From positions 124,001 through 188,000 of the forward strand of contig NZ_JALQCW010000004.1 in assembly GCF_023241715.1 (NCBI RefSeq): DNA of 64,000 nucleotides. Reading direction: 5' to 3'. Made by a program: the position numbers and the translations under genes. The notes below the pieces were generated by a model that was not told where the DNA came from, did not search any database, and saw only the letters and a program-made list of their open reading frames with translations. This document shows, one piece after another, positions 35,780-44,461 of this stretch. How positions within the stretch are numbered: the first letter of the stretch is position 1; each line of letters begins with the position of its first letter. Source of the stretch: Pseudomonas morbosilactucae (GTDB taxonomy: Bacteria > Pseudomonadota > Gammaproteobacteria > Pseudomonadales > Pseudomonadaceae).

Positions 35780-36267
35780 GAACGCGGTTCCTGGGGCTTG
35801 GCCCGGTAGCGGAAATCGCAGCGCGGCGCACCGCCCATGATGGTCTGGGTGCGGGTCAGCTGGATGTCCGGGTTGTAGCCGACGATGAATAGCTCGTCGC
35901 GGTTGCACGACAGCAGATGGCCGATCTCGCCCAGGCCCATCTCGTGGTACATCTCGGCGTAGCGGCAACGCTTGACGTCGTAGTCATAGTGCTCGGCGTC
36001 GCTGGCGATGATTTCCACCTTCAGCGCGTCGTCCGCTTCCCAGAGCACTTGCAGCTCGACAAAACTCTTGAGGTCGGCGCCCTGCTCTTCAAGGCTGGCG
36101 AAATGCTTGCCGGCCTGGATCGCGGCGTTGCCCACGGCCTCGCCAATCACCGCTGCGGCGTGGGCCTGGCCGTGTTCGCGCACCAGGATGTCGTAAATCG
36201 GTTTGATGATTTCGGCCTCGATGCGCCGCCGGGCGAGGATGCCCAGTTCACCTTGCAACTTGCTCAT
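35776..36267 (-). CDS. atcB: L-2-amino-thiazoline-4-carboxylate (ATC) hydrolase (AtcB-like)
   Basis: A 163-residue protein of the ATC_hydrolase family, with the pattern FVELQVLWEADDALKVEI, YDVKRCRYAEMYHEMGLGEIGHLLSCNRD and LTRTQTIMGGAPRCDFRY, including three conserved Cys. It opens the thiazoline ring to give N-carbamoyl-L-cysteine in the cytosol. It is coupled to the amidohydrolase by a 4-base overlap and follows a Liv-type transporter on the same strand. Confidence 0.85.
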   Translation of the reverse strand: MSKLQGELGILARRRIEAEIIKPIYDILVREHGQAHAAAVIGEAVGNAAIQAGKHFASLEEQGADLKSFVELQVLWEADDALKVEIIASDAEHYDYDVKRCRYAEMYHEMGLGEIGHLLSCNRDELFIVGYNPDIQLTRTQTIMGGAPRCDFRYRAKPQEPRS

Positions 36268-36344
36268 TGTGTGCCTCCATCAGCTCCACGGAACCGGACG
36301 GATCTGCGCCCGCCCGGTGGGTTGTTTCAGTGACGCGTGCTGGC

Positions 36345-37514
36345 TTATTGCGCCGCGCCGCCCTCCACGCTGACCGGCTGCCATTGGTTGGCCTTGACCT
36401 GGTACACGGTGAACGACGGGTTCTTCAGGTTGCCCTGGGCGTCGAAGGCGATGGTGCCGGTGACGCCCGGGTAGTTGATGGCGCGCAGCACCGGCAGGTA
36501 CTGGCGCGGGTCGGTGGAATCGGCTTTTTCAATGGCCGCGATCAGCACCCCGACGCCGTCATAGGCAAACGGCGCGTGCAGTTCAATGGAGGTCTTGAAG
36601 CGCTGCTGATAGGCCTGCTCGAAGGCTTTGCCACCCGGCATCTGCGCCACGGCCAGGCCCGGCTCCAGGGCGATCACCCCTTCGCCATCGTTCTTCACCA
36701 ATTGCAGGAACGTCTGGCTGACAAAACCGCCGGCGCCCATCAGCGGGGCCTTGATGCCCAACTGCTTGATGCGGCGGGCCAATGGCGCGGCCTGGGAATC
36801 GACGCCGCCAAAGAAGATCAGGTCCGGGTTCTGGCTGCGGATATTGGTCAACACCGCGCTGAAGTCGATGGTCTTGTCGTCCACGTATTCGCGCGCCACC
36901 ACCTGGGCGCCACCGGCTTCGATGGCTTTGGCGAACTGGTCGGCCAGGCCCTGGCCAAAGGCGGTGCGGTCGTCGATCACGGCGATGCGCTTGGCCTTGA
37001 GGGTCTGCAAGGCGTAGCGGCCGGCGACCTGACCTCCGTCATCGTCGTGGCCCATGATCCGGAAGCTGGTGTCGAAACCTTGCTGGGTGTACGCGTGGCC
37101 GGTGGCCACCGGCGCCACCTGGGCAATGCCAGCGTCGTGGTAGACCCGGGCGGCGGGAATGCTGGTGCCGGTGTTCCAGTGGCCGACCACGCCCACCACT
37201 TCGGCGTCCACCAGGCGCTGGGCCACGGCCACCGCGGTGCGCGGGTCGGACTGGTCGTCTTCGGAGAGCAGCTTGTAGGTCACCGCTTCGCCATGGATTT
37301 TCGGCTGGCGGGCGTTGGCCTGGTCGATGGCCAGTTGTGCGCCGTTTTCCAGGTCTTTGCCGATCCGTGCCGAGGGCCCGGTCAAGGGGCCGGCCAGGCC
37401 GATCAATACGGTCTGGTCGGCCTGGGCCAGGGCACTGGCCAGGCTGCTCAGGGCCAGGCCGAACAAGGCGGCGCGTTTGAATGGAGCGGATTGTTTAGGG
37501 GCTGAAGCGTTCAT
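36345..37514 (-). CDS. Liv-type ABC transporter periplasmic substrate-binding protein
   Basis: A 389-residue protein with a signal peptide (AALFGLALSSLASALAQA) and a Leu/Ile/Val-binding fold opening ADQTVLIGLAGPLTGPSARIG. Known contacts of this family include VGVVGHWNTGTSIPAARVY. It is the last transporter gene before the ATC genes. The substrate is inferred to be ATC, a related cyclic amino acid or a branched-chain amino acid. Confidence 0.88.
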   Translation of the reverse strand: MNASAPKQSAPFKRAALFGLALSSLASALAQADQTVLIGLAGPLTGPSARIGKDLENGAQLAIDQANARQPKIHGEAVTYKLLSEDDQSDPRTAVAVAQRLVDAEVVGVVGHWNTGTSIPAARVYHDAGIAQVAPVATGHAYTQQGFDTSFRIMGHDDDGGQVAGRYALQTLKAKRIAVIDDRTAFGQGLADQFAKAIEAGGAQVVAREYVDDKTIDFSAVLTNIRSQNPDLIFFGGVDSQAAPLARRIKQLGIKAPLMGAGGFVSQTFLQLVKNDGEGVIALEPGLAVAQMPGGKAFEQAYQQRFKTSIELHAPFAYDGVGVLIAAIEKADSTDPRQYLPVLRAINYPGVTGTIAFDAQGNLKNPSFTVYQVKANQWQPVSVEGGAAQ

Positions 37515-37604
37515 GGGTCTTTCCTTAACAGGCAGGCCTCACATGACCTGCACGGGCTTGTCGGAACACGCCGGGCGTCCGGTAGCGTCGGTCGGTGATG
37601 CAAT

Positions 37605-38321
37605 TCATTCGCCGAGGTAGGCGGCGCGCACCTCGGGGTCGTCGAGCAAATCCTGGGAAGCGCCACTCAGGCTGATGCGGCCGGTGTCCATCACATAGGC
37701 GCGGTCGGTGACCTGCAGGGCCAGGCGGGCGTTCTGCTCCACCAGCAGCAGGGTCATGCCCTGGCGGCAGACGTCATCGATCACCTGGAACAGCGTCTCC
37801 ACCATGATCGGCGCCAGGCCCATGGACGGCTCGTCCAGCACCAGCAGGCGCGGCCGCGACAACAGTGCCCGGGCCAGGGCGAGCATTTGCTGCTCGCCAC
37901 CGGACAGCAGCCCCGCCGATTGCTGCAAGCGCTCTTCCAGGCGCGGGAAGTGTTCGAACAGTTGGCGGATCTCCGCCTGCACCTGGGCCTTGTCGCGGCG
38001 CAGGTAGGCCCCGGCCTGGAGGTTCTCCAGCACGCTCATGCGGGCAAAGATGCCGCGGCCTTCCGGGACCATGGCGATCCCGGCACGCAACAGGTCATGG
38101 GGCGCCTGGCCAAGGATCGAGCGCCCGGCGAAACGGATCTGCCCCGCAGCCGCCGGCAACAAGCCGGTCAAGGCCTTGAGGCTGGAGCTCTTGCCGGCAC
38201 CATTGGCACCGATCAGGGTCACCCGCTCGCCCTCGGCAATGTGCAGGCCCACGGACTTGACCGCCTCGATGGCGCCGTATCGCACCTTGAGGCCTTCGAT
38301 ATGCAGCAGTGGCTCAGGCAT
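37605..38321 (-). CDS. livF: Branched-chain-type ABC transporter ATPase, LivF-like
   Basis: A 238-residue ATPase with Walker A GANGAGKSS, signature LLSGGEQQMLALARALL and Walker B LLVLDEPSMGLAP. It energises import together with LivG and the membrane pair LivHM. It overlaps livG by 8 bases (38314-38321). Confidence 0.93.
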   Translation of the reverse strand: MPEPLLHIEGLKVRYGAIEAVKSVGLHIAEGERVTLIGANGAGKSSSLKALTGLLPAAAGQIRFAGRSILGQAPHDLLRAGIAMVPEGRGIFARMSVLENLQAGAYLRRDKAQVQAEIRQLFEHFPRLEERLQQSAGLLSGGEQQMLALARALLSRPRLLVLDEPSMGLAPIMVETLFQVIDDVCRQGMTLLLVEQNARLALQVTDRAYVMDTGRISLSGASQDLLDDPEVRAAYLGE

Positions 38322-39087
38322 TGGCGCTGGCTCCCAGGTAGGCGCGGATCACCGCCGGATCGCGACGCACCTCGGCCGGCGCGCCCACGGCAATTACCTG
38401 GCCGTAATCCAGCACGCTGATGCGGTCACACACGCCCATCACCAGCTTCACGTCGTGTTCGATCAGCAACAAGGTGTGGCCGTCGCCACGGATCTTTTCC
38501 AGCAGGCCGCGCAGCTGCACTTTTTCACTGGCATTCATGCCAGCCGCGGGTTCGTCCAGGGCCAGCAGGCGCGGCTGGGTGGCCAGGGCACGGGCAATTT
38601 CCAGGCGCCGCTGGTGGCCGTAGGACAGAGAGTCGGCGCGGTAATCCGCGAACTCGGTTAAGCCCACATAGGCCAGCAACTGCTGAGCCTGCTCGCGGGT
38701 ACGGGCCTCCTCCTCCCGGGCCCGACGATGCCGGCTCAGGGCCGCCCACAGGCCGTTGCGGGTGCGCACATGGCGCCCGACCATGACGTTTTCCAGGGCG
38801 CTCATGGCGTTGAACAGGCGAATGTTCTGGAAGGTCCGGGCAATACCGGCCTGGGCCACCTGATGCACGGCGGTGGGACGATAGTCCTCGCCGTCGAGTT
38901 GGAAGCGCCCGGAATCCGGGGTGTAGAGTCCGGTCATGACGTTAAAGAAGGTGGTTTTGCCGGCACCGTTGGGGCCGATCAGCCCATAGATTTCCCCCGG
39001 CTGGATGCGCAGGCTGACATCCGTCAGCGCAGCGACCCCGCCGAAGCGTTTGTGCACCCGGTCGATTTGCAGCAACGGCAGGCTCAT
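38314..39087 (-). CDS. livG: Branched-chain-type ABC transporter ATPase, LivG-like
   Basis: A 257-residue ATPase with Walker A GPNGAGKTT and Walker B LLALDEPAAGMN. The start at ATG 39087 overlaps the livM stop at 39084; a longer form from 39114 would intrude into livM. Confidence 0.93.
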   Translation of the reverse strand: MSLPLLQIDRVHKRFGGVAALTDVSLRIQPGEIYGLIGPNGAGKTTFFNVMTGLYTPDSGRFQLDGEDYRPTAVHQVAQAGIARTFQNIRLFNAMSALENVMVGRHVRTRNGLWAALSRHRRAREEEARTREQAQQLLAYVGLTEFADYRADSLSYGHQRRLEIARALATQPRLLALDEPAAGMNASEKVQLRGLLEKIRGDGHTLLLIEHDVKLVMGVCDRISVLDYGQVIAVGAPAEVRRDPAVIRAYLGASANA

Positions 39088-40187
39088 CGCAGGCCTCCAG
39101 TACGGGCCGGCCATAGCCCAGCCGGGCGATAGAGCATGGCCAGGATCAGTGCCAGGCCATAGAAGAGTTGGCGGATCACTTCCGGGTCCAGCAGCACCTG
39201 GCCAAACAGCGCCTGTTGCAGCGGGCCCATGCTGGCGCGCAGGGCTTCGGGCAAGGCCGCCAGCAGCACACAGCCGAGGATCACCCCGGGGATGTGCCCC
39301 ATGCCGCCCAGCACCACCATGGCCAGCACGGCAATGGATTCGTTGAGGGTGAAGGACTCCGGCGAGACAAAGCCCTGGAACGAGGCGAACAAGGCGCCGC
39401 TGATGCCGCCAAACGCCGCGCCGATGGCAAAGGCCAGCAACTTCAGGCGCCGGGTGTTGAGGCCCATGGCCTGGGCCGCCTCCTCGTCTTCACGCACCGC
39501 CATCCAGGCGCGGCCAATGCGTGAGTCCTGCAGGCGCATGCAGGCCAGGAGAATCAACAGCACCAAGGCGGCGAACAGGTAGTAGTACAGGTAGACCGAG
39601 GGCAGGCGCAGACCAAACAACTCTTGGGTACGCCCCAGGTTGACGCCCAGCAACTGCACGGGATCGACCTGGGCGATGCCTTTGGCGCCGTTGGTCAGGT
39701 TGACCGGACGGTCGAGGTTGCGCAGCAGGATGCGGATGATCTCGCCAAAGCCCAGGGTCACGATGGCCAGGTAATCGCCCCGCAAGCGCAGGGTCGGGGC
39801 CCCCAGCAGCACGCCAAAACCGGCCGCCAGCAGCGCCGCCAGGGGCAGGATCAGCCAGAGCGAGGTGTGCAACCCGTCCGGCAGCCAGGACACCAGGGCC
39901 GGGAATTGCGTCAGCAGATGGGGCGACGACAACAACGCCGCCAGGTAGGCGCCCACCGCATAGAAGGCGATAAACCCCATGTCCAGCAGCCCGGCGTAGC
40001 CCACCACGATGTTCAGCCCCAGGGCCAGCATGATGTAGAGCAAGGCGAAATCCAGGGTGCGGACCCAGGTGTTGCCACCGGCATGGCCGACGATCCACGG
40101 CGCCAGGACCAGCGCCAGGGTGAACAGCAGCAGGCCGAAATGGGCGCGCTGGCGGGAAGGTGCGCTGATTGCGCTGGAAATACTCAT
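39084..40187 (-). CDS. livM: Branched-chain-type ABC transporter permease, LivM-like
   Basis: A 367-residue inner-membrane permease with about nine hydrophobic segments and the family stretch LALGLNIVVGYAGLLDMGFIAF. The C-terminal cytoplasmic loop (VVLGGMGHIPGVILG) contacts an ATPase. Forms the channel with LivH. Confidence 0.92.
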   Translation of the reverse strand: MSISSAISAPSRQRAHFGLLLFTLALVLAPWIVGHAGGNTWVRTLDFALLYIMLALGLNIVVGYAGLLDMGFIAFYAVGAYLAALLSSPHLLTQFPALVSWLPDGLHTSLWLILPLAALLAAGFGVLLGAPTLRLRGDYLAIVTLGFGEIIRILLRNLDRPVNLTNGAKGIAQVDPVQLLGVNLGRTQELFGLRLPSVYLYYYLFAALVLLILLACMRLQDSRIGRAWMAVREDEEAAQAMGLNTRRLKLLAFAIGAAFGGISGALFASFQGFVSPESFTLNESIAVLAMVVLGGMGHIPGVILGCVLLAALPEALRASMGPLQQALFGQVLLDPEVIRQLFYGLALILAMLYRPAGLWPARTGGLR

Positions 40188-41131
40188 GCCCGGGTCGCCA
40201 GTCGTTCGCCAAGAATCCCCGAAGGACGCAACACCAGCACCGCGATCAACACGATAAAGGCGAACACATCCTGATAATTGCTGCCGAACACTCCGCCTGT
40301 GGCGGCGCCCAGGTAGCCGGTGCCCAGGGCTTCAATCAGCCCCAGCAGCAGGCCGCCGAGCATGGCGCCCTTGAGGTTGCCGATGCCGCCCAGCACCGCA
40401 GCGGTGAAGGCTTTGATCCCCGGCAGGAAACCCATGTAGAAGTGCGCGCTGCCGTAGTTGCTGGCCATCATGATTCCGGCCAGGGCGGCCAAGGCACCGC
40501 CGATGGCGAAGGTGATAACGATGACGCGGTTGGGGTTGATGCCCATCAGGCTGGCCACTTGCGGGTTTTCCGCCACGGCGCGCATGGCCCGGCCAAAACG
40601 CGTGCGCTCCACCAGCAGCACCAGGGCCAGCATCACCGCCAGGGCCACACCGATGGAGGTCAAGGCCGTGGCGTGGGTAATGGCCGCATGGCCGTCGCCG
40701 CTGGGCAGCACTTCGATCGGGTCCAGGGGCAGCAACTGGGGAAACATTTGCGGGTTGCGGCTCCAGATCAGCATGGCGATGGTCTGCAACAGCAGGGACA
40801 CGCCGATGCCGCTGATCAGTGGTGCCAGGCGCGGCGCCTGGCGCAGGCGGCGATAGGCCACGCGCTCGATCAGCATGGCCAGCGCCGCGCACAGGGCCAT
40901 GGCGATCAAGGTAGCGAGCAGCAACACCGCCATCTCGGGTAATTGGGGAAAGGCCACCTGCAACAGGCGAATCGCCGACAGCCCCACCAGGGCGCCGACC
41001 ATCAACACATCGCCGTGGGCGAAATTGATGATCCGCAAAATGCCGTAGACCATGGTGTAACCCAAGGCCACCAAGGCGTAGAGACTGCCCGACATCAAGC
41101 CGTTGAGCAGTTGCTGGATAAACACATCCAT
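40184..41131 (-). CDS. livH: Branched-chain-type ABC transporter permease, LivH-like
   Basis: A 315-residue permease starting MDVFIQQLLNGLMSGSLYAL, the standard LivH N-terminus, which decides ATG 41131 over an upstream ATG at 41203. It carries the typical GYTMVYGILRIINFAHGDVLM segment. It is the promoter-proximal gene of the whole transporter/ATC operon; overlaps livM by 4 bases. Confidence 0.92.
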   Translation of the reverse strand: MDVFIQQLLNGLMSGSLYALVALGYTMVYGILRIINFAHGDVLMVGALVGLSAIRLLQVAFPQLPEMAVLLLATLIAMALCAALAMLIERVAYRRLRQAPRLAPLISGIGVSLLLQTIAMLIWSRNPQMFPQLLPLDPIEVLPSGDGHAAITHATALTSIGVALAVMLALVLLVERTRFGRAMRAVAENPQVASLMGINPNRVIVITFAIGGALAALAGIMMASNYGSAHFYMGFLPGIKAFTAAVLGGIGNLKGAMLGGLLLGLIEALGTGYLGAATGGVFGSNYQDVFAFIVLIAVLVLRPSGILGERLATRA

Positions 41132-41273
41132 GGAAGACCATCGACCCCGCGTACAAAGGGCCGGACTGCACAAGGCGCCGGCCGGACCTGAAGAACGCGG
41201 CACACTAAGTTTTTATTCTGTTTTTATCAAATATCAGAATTTCATATGGTTATTCGAAATAATAAACAGGGCA

Positions 41274-41297
41274 TAAATGCCTTAAATCCGGCATTTA
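41274..41297. promoter_or_regulatory. Inverted repeat in the livH/LysR divergent promoter region
   Basis: TAAATGCC-N8-GGCATTTA, perfect 8-bp arms, in an AT-rich stretch between livH (41131) and the LysR gene (41340). Good candidate operator for the LysR protein. Confidence 0.6.
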
Positions 41298-41339
41298 CCG
41301 CGCTTTATTTGTGTTTTTGCTTAGTGTTTAATTCAACAC

Positions 41340-42254
41340 ATGAATAATTTAGAACAGTTAGCCAATGACCCTCCCCTGCGTGCCGTGCGCACCTTCGAAG
41401 CCTTTGCCCGACATGGCGGTGTCAATGCGGCCGCTCGCGAGTTGGATGTATCGCCTTCGGCGGTGAGTCATCAATTGCACCTGCTGGAGAGCTTTCTGCA
41501 GCAACCCCTGACCTTGCGCCAGGGCCGCAACCTGATTCTCACCGAGGAAGGCCGTGAGTATTACCGCGCCATTCGCTCGGCCTTTGCGGTGCTGCGCAGC
41601 GCCACCGAGCACGTGCGGGAAAAGAGTGCCACGCGGCAAATCACCATCAGCCTGATCCCGCTGTTCGGGATCAACCTGTTTATCCCCCGGCTCGCCGAGT
41701 TCTTGCGCGACCAGCCGGAGCTGGACATCAACATCACCTACGCCAACCACCGCAGCTACCCCAGCGACGCGGCGGAACTGTCGATCCGTTTCGGCACCGG
41801 GCACTGGCCTGGCTACCACAGCGAGCCGCTGATGTCCGGCGCCGTCCGCCCCTATTGCAGCCGGGCCTTTCTGGAACGCCACGGGCCCATCGATTCGCCC
41901 CAGGCCCTGGCTGACCTGCCCCTGCTCCACGATGAAGAGCGCGGCACCTGGGGCCAATGGTTCCAGGCGGCCGACGTGCAGCACGGCGGCGCCCTCAACG
42001 GGTTGCTGCTGGAAGATGGCCAGCTGGCCCTGACTGCCACCCTCACCGGCCTCGGCTGCTCGCTGCTGCGCGAGCCCCTGGTCGCGCCCCACGTGGCCAG
42101 TGGCGAGTTGGTCAAACTGTTCGACCTGCCGGTGGACGATGGCCGCCAGTACTACCTGTGCCGTCGGGTCGGCAGCGAACTCTCGGCGGCCGGGCATGGC
42201 CTGTACGAGTGGATCAAGCAAGGGTTGCTGGCCGACACGCCGGCACCGTCGTAA
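41340..42254 (+). CDS. LysR-family (GcvA-like) regulator of the ATC operon
   Basis: A 304-residue LysR protein with helix-turn-helix HGGVNAAARELDVSPSAVSHQ and the GcvA-like features FEAFARHG and LSIRFGTGHWPG. Divergent from livHMGF-SBP-atcBC, 208 bases away, with an inverted repeat between them. The regulated operon is inferred from position; the inducer may be ATC. Confidence 0.9.
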   Translation: MNNLEQLANDPPLRAVRTFEAFARHGGVNAAARELDVSPSAVSHQLHLLESFLQQPLTLRQGRNLILTEEGREYYRAIRSAFAVLRSATEHVREKSATRQITISLIPLFGINLFIPRLAEFLRDQPELDINITYANHRSYPSDAAELSIRFGTGHWPGYHSEPLMSGAVRPYCSRAFLERHGPIDSPQALADLPLLHDEERGTWGQWFQAADVQHGGALNGLLLEDGQLALTATLTGLGCSLLREPLVAPHVASGELVKLFDLPVDDGRQYYLCRRVGSELSAAGHGLYEWIKQGLLADTPAPS

Positions 42255-42296
42255 CCCCTCCGATCGCCCCTGCCGACAGAGGCTTTCTTGCAGAAT

Positions 42297-42314
42297 TGTA
42301 ATGAGCTGATCACC
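42297..42314 (+). promoter_or_regulatory. Shared promoter motif TGTAAT-N7-TCACC before the OprD-like gene
   Basis: Part of a stretch of about 27 bases that is 85 percent identical to one upstream of the small secreted protein at 43838, and partly to one upstream of czcC. Candidate binding site for the CzcR response regulator. Confidence 0.6.
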
Positions 42315-42436
42315 CTCGCGTTATCTCCAGGTTGCAACGATGTCGCTCGGCACCGAGGCGGGCTTTGCCCTGCCTGGGAACAATAAGACCCAAGCCGAAG
42401 ACGCTGTTCCGTTCTGCCGACCTTAAGGAGCGATTG

Positions 42437-43762
42437 ATGATCAAACACAAAAAACTCACCTTGGCCGCCCTGGCCACGCTGGTCAGTTCCGGGCCCTCCC
42501 TGGGGGTGGCGCAAGAAGCCGCCGAGGGCTTTATCGAGGGCAGCAGCCTGACCTTGCTCAACCGGAACTTTTACTTCAACCGCGATCACCGCAATGGCGA
42601 ATCCAGCCCTACCGGCAATGGTTACTCGGAAGCCTGGGCCCACGGCTTGATCGGCAAGTTCGAGTCCGGTTTCACCCAGGGCAGCGTCGGCGTCGGGGTG
42701 GACGCCTTCGCCATGCTCGGGCTGAAACTCGACACCGGCGATGGCCGCAATGGCGGTCGCAGCTCATTCGACGTGCTACCGGTCAATCGCGACGGCGAAG
42801 CCCGGGATGAGTACAGCAAGGCCGGTGGCGCGGTGAAAGTCCGTGCCCTGGACACCGTGGTCAAGGTCGGGGATGTGTTCCCCGCCACGCCGGTGGTGGC
42901 CGCGGGCGATTCGCGGCTGTTGCCGGAAAGTTTTCGCGGGGTCACGGCCACCAACACCAGCATCAGCGGCCTGAGCCTCCAGGGCGGCCGCTTGCACGCC
43001 ATGAGCCAGCCGGTATCGAGCAACCCACGGGACAACTTCGTGACGTTCTACGGTGGCCCGGTCAACTCGCCGTGGATCGGCTACTTCGGTGGCGACTACA
43101 GCCTTAACGACAACCTCGGGTTCAGCCTCTACAGCAGCCGTTTGAAAGACGCCTGGAACCAGTACTACGCCGGCAATACCTGGACCTACCCACTCTCTGA
43201 AGGCCTGTCGCTGTTTGGCGGCCTGAACTATTACAAGGCCGTGGACGAAGGCAAACAGTTGCTGGGAAGTTTCAATAACTCGATCTGGAGCGGCAAGGCC
43301 GGGGTCAAGTTCGGCGCCCACAGCCTGGCCCTTTCTCACCAGCGCAACAATGGCGACGATGACTTCGATTACTTGCGCCAGTCAGACTCGATCTTCCTCG
43401 ACAACTCGATCCAGTACAGCGACTTCAACTCCCCCAAGGAGCGCTCATGGATGCTGCGCTATGACCTCGACATGGCCAGTTTCGGCGTGCCGGGTCTGTC
43501 GTTCATGACCCGCTATGGCCGCGGCAGTGGTGCCGATTACTCCAACGCCAACAGCGTGTACATGCGCCGTGATGCCGCCGGTAATCCGTTGACCGGCCAG
43601 CACCGCTGGGAGCGCAATATCGAGGCCAAGTACGTGGTGCAGGCCGGCTCCCTCAAGGACCTGTCGTTGCGCGTGCGCCAGGCCACCACCCGGGCCACGG
43701 CGTTCGAGTCGGACCTGGACGAAGTGCGGCTGATTGTCGAATACCCCCTGAGCCTGCTTTGA
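42437..43762 (+). CDS. OprD-family outer-membrane porin
   Basis: A 441-residue protein with a signal peptide (LAALATLVSSGPSLGVA) and the OprD family start GFIEGSSLTLLNRNFYFNRDHRNG, ending in the beta-strand LIVEYPLSLL. AAGGAG precedes ATG 42437. OprD porins admit basic amino acids, small acids or aromatics. It is preceded by the same motif as the czc region and lies upstream of it, recalling the P. aeruginosa link between CzcR and OprD, so zinc may influence this porin. Substrate unknown. Confidence 0.9.
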   Translation: MIKHKKLTLAALATLVSSGPSLGVAQEAAEGFIEGSSLTLLNRNFYFNRDHRNGESSPTGNGYSEAWAHGLIGKFESGFTQGSVGVGVDAFAMLGLKLDTGDGRNGGRSSFDVLPVNRDGEARDEYSKAGGAVKVRALDTVVKVGDVFPATPVVAAGDSRLLPESFRGVTATNTSISGLSLQGGRLHAMSQPVSSNPRDNFVTFYGGPVNSPWIGYFGGDYSLNDNLGFSLYSSRLKDAWNQYYAGNTWTYPLSEGLSLFGGLNYYKAVDEGKQLLGSFNNSIWSGKAGVKFGAHSLALSHQRNNGDDDFDYLRQSDSIFLDNSIQYSDFNSPKERSWMLRYDLDMASFGVPGLSFMTRYGRGSGADYSNANSVYMRRDAAGNPLTGQHRWERNIEAKYVVQAGSLKDLSLRVRQATTRATAFESDLDEVRLIVEYPLSLL

Positions 43763-43772
43763 CCCGCTGACA

Positions 43773-43815
43773 AAAAAGAGCCGGGGCGCCTGTGTGCCCC
43801 GGCTCTTTTTTTGCC
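43773..43815 (+). terminator. Terminator after the OprD-like gene
   Basis: AAAAAAGAGCCGGGGC, loop, GCCCCGGCTCTTTTTTT: a GC-rich stem followed by a T run. Confidence 0.9.
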
Positions 43816-43837
43816 TGGCGCTGAATAATGTCAGGAA

Positions 43838-43855
43838 TGTAATAAGCCCATCATC
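43838..43855 (+). promoter_or_regulatory. Shared promoter motif TGTAAT-N7-TCATC before small secreted gene
   Basis: Same motif as at 42297 with the downstream CCTCGCGTTA also retained. It is 99 bases before ATG 43954. Confidence 0.6.
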
Positions 43856-43953
43856 CTCGCGTTAGTTTCGTTTTTTTATAATTGGCCGGTACTCGAAAGT
43901 TGCAGTTAGTTAAATAACTGAAACGCCCTCTTCGATTAAAAGAGACTGCCCTT

Positions 43954-44172
43954 ATGAAACTTTCCAAACTTGTTTTTGCCGGCCTTTTTATCTTCACCGC
44001 CAACACCGCCCTGGCCGAGGGTGGCAGCGAACGCGCTCAGGAATACCTGGCCCAGTTCCAACTTCGCCAGGCACAGATTCATGGCGCCGAACAGACCGCG
44101 CCCGGCATTGAAGCCACGGCCCAGGCCGAGAACGACGAGTCGATCCAGTCCGGTAACAAGTCCGAGGGTTGA
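43954..44172 (+). CDS. Small secreted protein, possibly PtrA-like metal-responsive
   Basis: A 72-residue protein with a clear signal peptide (LVFAGLFIFTANTALA, cleavage before EGG). The mature part has about 53 residues, rich in Gln, Glu and Ala, with no Cys and one His. Its start EGGSERAQEYLAQ resembles small copper/zinc-induced secreted proteins such as PtrA by eye only. It stands between the OprD-like gene and czcCBA and shares their promoter motif, so a metal response is plausible. Function unknown. Confidence 0.7.
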   Translation: MKLSKLVFAGLFIFTANTALAEGGSERAQEYLAQFQLRQAQIHGAEQTAPGIEATAQAENDESIQSGNKSEG

Positions 44173-44191
44173 GGCCTTACCGAGCTGTCGT

Positions 44192-44237
44192 CATTCACCT
44201 TTGGTAGCTGATTGGCTCCTTTGGAAAAAGGTGAATT
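44192..44237 (+). other. Inverted repeat ATTCACCTTT ... AAAGGTGAAT
   Basis: 10-bp perfect arms around a 26-base loop immediately after the small secreted gene and before its terminator. It could form a structured 3' end. Confidence 0.4.
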
Positions 44238-44241
44238 TTTA

Positions 44242-44269
44242 GGGCGCCCTGTGGGGCGCCTTTTTTTTT
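44242..44269 (+). terminator. Terminator after small secreted gene
   Basis: GGCGCCC-TGTG-GGGCGCC stem followed by nine Ts. The 300-base gap up to czcA contains this, the preceding inverted repeat and the czcA terminator, but no gene. Confidence 0.85.
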
Positions 44270-44408
44270 GCCCGGGATTTGTCGGTCGTGGTGATCGGCC
44301 AGCCCGAGCACTGCACCTAGAACTTCACGTTGCATGGCCTCAGAGCGCAGGGCCTTCACCGGCAATACCCGCTGACCACGGCGATCAGCAAGGCGAAACC
44401 CAGGCACA

Positions 44409-44441
44409 AAAAAGCCCGCTGGCAGCTTCGCCAGCGGGCTT
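44409..44441 (-). terminator. Terminator after czcA
   Basis: Stem AAGCCCGCTGGC-AGCTTC-GCCAGCGGGCTT with an A run on the plus strand (44408-44413), which reads as T run on the minus strand. Confidence 0.85.
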
Positions 44442-44461
44442 CGGGTGCAGCGGTGTCAGCC

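Noticed and set aside
36267..37505. A 412-residue plus-strand open frame opposite the Liv-type binding protein.
   Set aside because: Antisense shadow, no signal peptide or motif.
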